8,350 nucleotides of DNA from an uncultured Sphingomonadales bacterium. GTDB taxonomy: Bacteria; Pseudomonadota; Alphaproteobacteria; Sphingomonadales; Sphingomonadaceae. Below are positions 5,097 to 8,350 of this stretch, piece after piece. The stretch is taken from positions 1-8,350 of the forward strand of contig CAITOD010000601.1 of the NCBI GenBank assembly GCA_903893935.1, written 5' to 3'. The translations under genes and the position numbers were made by a program. The notes under the pieces are model-generated. The model did not search any database and was not told where the DNA came from. It saw only the letters and a program-made list of their open reading frames with translations. How positions within the stretch are numbered: the first letter of the stretch is position 1; the number at the start of each line of letters is the position of its first letter.

Positions 5097-6072
5097 CAAC
5101 AAACGGCGCGCTGTTTGCTGTCAGCGCCGCGGCCGCCGCGCGGTATTCGGCTTCGAATCGCGCCACGCGGTCTTCCACGCTTTCCACCGCCTTGATCGTG
5201 CCGATGCCCTGGCCCGAGCCCCAGATGTCTTTCCAGGCTTTGGCTTCGGTGTTGCCGCCCGATCCGAAGTTCATTTTGGACGGATCGCTCTCGGGCAGAT
5301 TGTCCGGGTCGAGCCCGGCGTTGACGATCGAGGGGCGCAAATAATTGCCGTGCACGCCGGTGAACAGGCTGGAATAGACGATGTCGTCGGCGCCGCAGTC
5401 GACAATCGCCTGCTTGTAGGCTTCGGCAGCGCGCGCTTCGTGCGTGGCGATCCACGCCGAGCCAATATAGGCAAAGTCTGCCCCGAGCGCTTGCGCGGCA
5501 AGGATCGAGCGGCCGTGGCCAATCGCGCCCGACAGCGCGACCAGCCCATCGAACCACACCCGGATTTCCTGCATCAGCGCGAACGGCGATTGCGCCCCGG
5601 CATGCCCGCCGGCACCTGCTGCCACCGGGATCAGCCCGTCGGCGCCTTTTTCGATCGCCTTGCGCGCAAAGCGGTCGTTGATCACGTCGTGGAGCACGAT
5701 CCCGCCCCAGGCGTGCGCGGCGTTGTAGACGTCTTCGCGCGCGCCGAGCGAAGTGATCAGCAGCGGCACTTGCCACTTGGCGCACATCGCCATGTCTTCA
5801 TCGAGCCGGTTGTTGGTCTTGTGCACGATCTGGTTGACCGCGAACGGGGCGGCGGGGCGGTCGGGATGCGCGCGGTTGTACGCGGCGAGTTCTTCGGTGA
5901 TCTGGTGCAGCCATTCGTCGAGCTGGCTGATCGGGCGCGCGTTGAGCGAGGGAAAGCTGCCCACCACGCCCGCCTTGCATTGCGCAATCACCAGTTCGGG
6001 GCCAGAAATGATGAACAGCGGCGATCCGATCACCGGCAGGCGCAATTTGGCGAAAAGCGGGGGCAGGGTCAT
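5089..6072 (-). CDS. Nitronate monooxygenase-type flavoprotein (2-nitropropane dioxygenase family)
   Basis: A complete 327-residue FMN-binding TIM-barrel protein of the nitronate monooxygenase/2-nitropropane dioxygenase family. These enzymes oxidise alkyl nitronates such as propionate-3-nitronate; many homologues are annotated only by family and may act on other substrates. The N-terminus LRLPVIGSPLFIISGPELVIAQ is the usual first strand and loop. GAGGHAGAQSPFALMQEI (153-170) contains the conserved GGH-x-G with the proposed catalytic His157. LSGAIGHGRSILAAQALGADFAYIGSAW (180-207) is the FMN-phosphate region, with the G-A-D-x-x-x-x-G-S/T pattern. The start is ATG 6072 with AAGGA 7-11 nt upstream. 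It is the last of three minus-strand genes, 64 bp after the amidohydrolase, so it is probably co-expressed with it. It converges on the AHH gene. Confidence 0.92.
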   Translation of the reverse strand: MTLPPLFAKLRLPVIGSPLFIISGPELVIAQCKAGVVGSFPSLNARPISQLDEWLHQITEELAAYNRAHPDRPAAPFAVNQIVHKTNNRLDEDMAMCAKWQVPLLITSLGAREDVYNAAHAWGGIVLHDVINDRFARKAIEKGADGLIPVAAGAGGHAGAQSPFALMQEIRVWFDGLVALSGAIGHGRSILAAQALGADFAYIGSAWIATHEARAAEAYKQAIVDCGADDIVYSSLFTGVHGNYLRPSIVNAGLDPDNLPESDPSKMNFGSGGNTEAKAWKDIWGSGQGIGTIKAVESVEDRVARFEAEYRAAAAALTANSAPFVGA

Positions 6073-6136
6073 CGATGATCCTTCTTAATTGATCGGTTAA
6101 ACCGGCTCTTAATCGGTCCGCGCGGGGCTTGTCAAA
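6073..6136 (-). other. Short AT-richer gap with an 11-bp palindrome
   Basis: The gap between the amidohydrolase stop and the oxygenase start contains CGGTT-A-AACCG (6094-6104), a perfect inverted repeat, and two nearby TTAAT-CGGT blocks. It could be an operator or an internal promoter region; no hexamer pair is convincing. The oxygenase ribosome-binding site AAGGA lies at its left end (6079-6083). Confidence 0.3.
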
Positions 6137-7180
6137 TCATCCCGGCAGGATCGCCTCGATGCCATAGGTGCGCGCAGCGGTGCCGGCGAACAGTGCGCGT
6201 TTTTCGCTGGCCGAGGCGCCCTTGCTCAGCCGTTTGAACGCGTTCCACAACGTGGCGTAATCCGCGCCCCAGCGATCGACCGGATAATTGCTTTCGAACA
6301 TCGCGCGATCGACCCCGAAGGCGTCTATGCACGTCTCGATATAGGGCCGCCAAAGCGCTGCCAGCACTTCGGAACCGGTACCCGCCGCCGGGCCGTGATC
6401 GGGCATGCCGCAAAACGCCATTGCGAGCCCGCCGAGCTTGACCGCAACATTGGGCAGCGCGCCCAGCGCGCGGATCTTGTCGCGCCAGGTGTCGAAGCGT
6501 TCGTGCAGCCGCCCGTGATAGCTTGCGACATTGAGCGGGGTGCCGCAGTGATCGAGCACGATCGGCTGATCGGGGAAAGCGCGCGCGAGATCGATCACAT
6601 CGTCAAGCTGCGGTTCGAGCACCCAGGCATCGAACGTCAGGCCCAGATCGCGCAAGTGGCCAAACCCGGCGCGGAATGTGGCATCGCGATAGAGACCCGC
6701 CGGCGCGTGGAACGGTGCGCCGAGCACTTCCGGGTCGGCATCCCACGCGCCCTGGTGGCGAATGCCGCGAAACCGGGGGGAGGCGGCCTTGAGCGCTTCG
6801 AGCACCGGCCGCGCCGCATCGCCCCGCGTCAGATCGGCATGGCCGATGATCGCGGCGCAAGGGCGATATTGTCCATAGAGCCCGCTGGCGCCTTGTGCTG
6901 CCACGCCGTTGACGAACGCGACTTCGCCCACGGTCTTGAACGCGGGGTCGCCATCGGCGTCGTAAAACGCGCCGCATTCCATATAGACCGTGCCGATCAC
7001 GTTGTGACCCGTCGTCACTTCGGCGTGCAACTGGTCGAACGTGTAATAAGGCGCCTGCGCGATCGCGGCGATGAACGGGTGGCGAGGTTCGGGGAAATGC
7101 GGCAGCAGCGGCCGCAAGTCCCACAAATGGTGATGCGGGTCGATGATCGGCAGTTCGGGCTCGAGAATCGGTTCAGGCAT
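6137..7180 (-). CDS. Amidohydrolase 2 family metal-dependent hydrolase (COG3618 type)
   Basis: A 347-residue TIM-barrel amidohydrolase of the group that includes sugar lactonases and 2-pyrone-4,6-dicarboxylate lactonase (LigI). PIIDPHHHLWD (11-21) supplies the metal/substrate H-x-H motif with the L-W signature. TVYMECGA (64-71), FRGIRHQ (137-143), AWVLEPQLDDV (185-195), VLDHCGTPL (208-216, active-site His), VAVKLGGL (245-252) and AMFESNYPVDRWG (293-305, catalytic-type Asp/Asn near the C-terminus) follow in the usual order. The likely reaction is hydrolysis of a lactone or ester-like ring; the substrate is unknown. ATG 7180 is chosen over GTG 7186, because GGGAG is 5 nt ahead of the ATG and overlaps the GTG context. 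It lies between leuA and the nitronate monooxygenase gene, in the same direction, suggesting a small catabolic or detoxifying unit added behind leuA. Confidence 0.9.
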   Translation of the reverse strand: MPEPILEPELPIIDPHHHLWDLRPLLPHFPEPRHPFIAAIAQAPYYTFDQLHAEVTTGHNVIGTVYMECGAFYDADGDPAFKTVGEVAFVNGVAAQGASGLYGQYRPCAAIIGHADLTRGDAARPVLEALKAASPRFRGIRHQGAWDADPEVLGAPFHAPAGLYRDATFRAGFGHLRDLGLTFDAWVLEPQLDDVIDLARAFPDQPIVLDHCGTPLNVASYHGRLHERFDTWRDKIRALGALPNVAVKLGGLAMAFCGMPDHGPAAGTGSEVLAALWRPYIETCIDAFGVDRAMFESNYPVDRWGADYATLWNAFKRLSKGASASEKRALFAGTAARTYGIEAILPG

Positions 7181-7299
7181 GGTCACTCCCGCACAAGGCC
7201 GTCAGGCGGCTTTGCGCGAACTAAGGCCGAAACCCGGATGGTCGCAACCCGGTTTAAGCGATTGGTTGAGCCCGGGGGCGTGGCGCCCACCGACCCGGA
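7181..7299 (-). other. Gap after leuA with weak terminator-like stems
   Basis: Twelve nt past the leuA stop there is a 5-bp GC stem, GGGCG (7276-7280) / CGCCC (7284-7288), with a 3-nt loop but no T run. Further on, a longer imperfect dyad (AAACC...GGTTT, about 7230-7256) contains a direct repeat of AACCCGG. Neither is a convincing intrinsic terminator, so read-through into the amidohydrolase gene is possible. GGGAG at 7186-7190 is its ribosome-binding site. Confidence 0.3.
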
Positions 7300-8349
7300 T
7301 CAATCGCGCGCCGCGTTGGCCGCCGAGAGGATCGCGCGCACGCTGGCGGTGGCGACATCTTCGTCGATACCCACGCCCCACACCACCTGGCCGCTCGAAG
7401 TCACGCATTCGACATAGGCCGCCGCGCGCGCGTCGCTGCCGCCGGTCAGCGCGTGTTCGGAGTAATCGCGCACATCGATGGCAATGCCGAACCCGTCGCT
7501 GAGCGTGGCGACCACCGAGGAAATCAACCCGTTGCCGCGCCCGCTGACCGATTGCACTTTGCCTTCGACCGCGATCTTGCCCGCAAACACGCGCGTGCCG
7601 TCGGCGGCTTTGGCTTCCTCGTAATCGACCAGCGCAAAATGCTGCGGATCGTCGAGCCGGTAGGCCTTGCGGAACACGCCCCAGATATCGTCGGCATGGA
7701 GTTCGCGGCCGAGTTCGTCGGCCAGCGCCTGCACGTGACGGCTGAAATGCGCCTGCATTTTCTTGGGCAGCTTGAGCCCCTGGTCCTGCTCGAGCACCCA
7801 GGCGAACCCGCCTTTGCCGCTTTGCGAATTGACGCGGATCACCGCTTCGTAGCTGCGCCCGAGATCGGCCGGATCGATCGGCAGATAGGGCACTGCCCAG
7901 AGCCGGTCGTTGCGGCGTTCCTGCGCGGCAAAACCCTTCTTGATCGCATCCTGATGGCTGCCCGAAAAGGCGGTGAACACCAGCTCGCCACCATAGGGAT
8001 GACGCTCGTGCACGGGCAAGCCGTTGCAGTATTCGACCGTCTGGATCACTTCGTCGATGTTTGAGAAATCCAGTTCTGGATCAACGCCTTGCGTGTACAA
8101 GTTGAGCGCCACGGTCACCAGGCAGCAATTGCCGGTGCGTTCGCCGTTGCCGAACAGGCAGCCCTCGACCCGGTCGGCGCCCGCCATCAGCCCCAGTTCG
8201 GCCGCGGCCACGCCGGTGCCGCGATCGTTGTGCGTGTGCAGGCTGATCACCGCGCGGTCGCGCCCGGGCAGATTGCGGCAGAAATACTCGATCTGGTCGG
8301 CATAGATATTGGGCGTCGCCGCTTCGACCGTGGCCGGCAGATTGAGAAT
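7300..8349 (-). CDS. leuA: 2-isopropylmalate synthase LeuA (C-terminal 349 aa; 5' end outside window)
   Basis: This enzyme condenses acetyl-CoA with 2-oxoisovalerate, the committed step of leucine synthesis, in the cytoplasm. The visible part starts in the catalytic HMGL-like barrel at [14 protein letters not shown]. It keeps [11 protein letters not shown] (metal-binding H-x-H) and [16 protein letters not shown] (catalytic/metal loop with N and G-x-G-E-R-x-G-N). The linker region [20 protein letters not shown] and [11 protein letters not shown] matches the long LeuA form, about 550 residues in related bacteria. The C-terminal regulatory domain runs from about [20 protein letters not shown] to [20 protein letters not shown]. 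This is the domain that binds leucine for feedback inhibition. The reading frame is intact to TGA at 7300-7302; roughly 200 N-terminal residues are missing because of the window edge. The downstream gene begins about 119 bp later on the same strand. Confidence 0.97.
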   Translation of the reverse strand: MLNLPATVEAATPNIYADQIEYFCRNLPGRDRAVISLHTHNDRGTGVAAAELGLMAGADRVEGCLFGNGERTGNCCLVTVALNLYTQGVDPELDFSNIDEVIQTVEYCNGLPVHERHPYGGELVFTAFSGSHQDAIKKGFAAQERRNDRLWAVPYLPIDPADLGRSYEAVIRVNSQSGKGGFAWVLEQDQGLKLPKKMQAHFSRHVQALADELGRELHADDIWGVFRKAYRLDDPQHFALVDYEEAKAADGTRVFAGKIAVEGKVQSVSGRGNGLISSVVATLSDGFGIAIDVRDYSEHALTGGSDARAAAYVECVTSSGQVVWGVGIDEDVATASVRAILSAANAARD

Positions 8350-8350
8350 G

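Noticed and set aside
6395..7417. Long plus-strand open frame opposite the amidohydrolase
   Set aside because: It is antisense to a gene with all family motifs in order and runs across two gene boundaries, so it is a GC-driven shadow.
1..8350. Mobile elements, integration sites or CRISPR arrays
   Set aside because: No transposase, integrase, terminal inverted repeats or regularly spaced repeats were seen. The tRNA genes have no duplicated 3' ends nearby other than the natural tandem copy.

Overview
The window is a high-GC bacterial chromosome segment with dense genes and almost no intergenic space. Codon use, the style of RecJ and LeuA, and the PAS-type sensor kinase all point to an alphaproteobacterium, most likely a sphingomonad (Novosphingobium/Sphingomonas group). 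This assignment is inferred from protein character only. I see no insertion sequences, phage genes or CRISPR array, and both window edges cut through genes.

Layout, left to right. (1) Positions 1-513, minus strand: the N-terminal part of a membrane-anchored PAS sensor histidine kinase, probably PhoR-like. (2) Positions 601-1037, minus strand: two tRNA-Glu genes (anticodons UUC then CUC in transcription order), followed 17 nt later by a 70-residue two-helix membrane protein. A promoter-like element and a palindrome lie upstream of the tRNAs. (3) Positions 1151-2926, minus strand: a complete recJ for the single-strand DNA exonuclease. (4) Positions 3060-5079, plus strand: three same-direction genes that diverge from recJ. 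They encode a flavodoxin-family protein, an unrecognised 262-residue protein with a DUF4261-like look, and a small stand-alone AHH-type putative nuclease. Two tandem DnaA-box-like 9-mers lie at the very start of this cluster. (5) Positions 5089-8350, minus strand: leuA (2-isopropylmalate synthase, 5' end outside the window), a COG3618-type amidohydrolase and a nitronate monooxygenase-type flavoprotein. Their stop-to-start gaps are about 119 and 64 bp, which could be one transcription unit.

How the genes relate. RecJ is DNA repair, LeuA is leucine biosynthesis, the tRNAs are translation and the kinase is signalling, so most of the window is core genome. The accessory-looking part is 3060-5079. 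There, a compact H-H...N-G...H-x3-H-x2-Y nuclease-like protein sits next to an uncharacterised protein and shares a convergent end with the oxygenase gene. Nothing here proves a new system. The best leads are the stand-alone AHH protein with its neighbour, the DnaA-box repeat between recJ and the flavodoxin gene, and the tRNA-Glu/membrane-protein junction.
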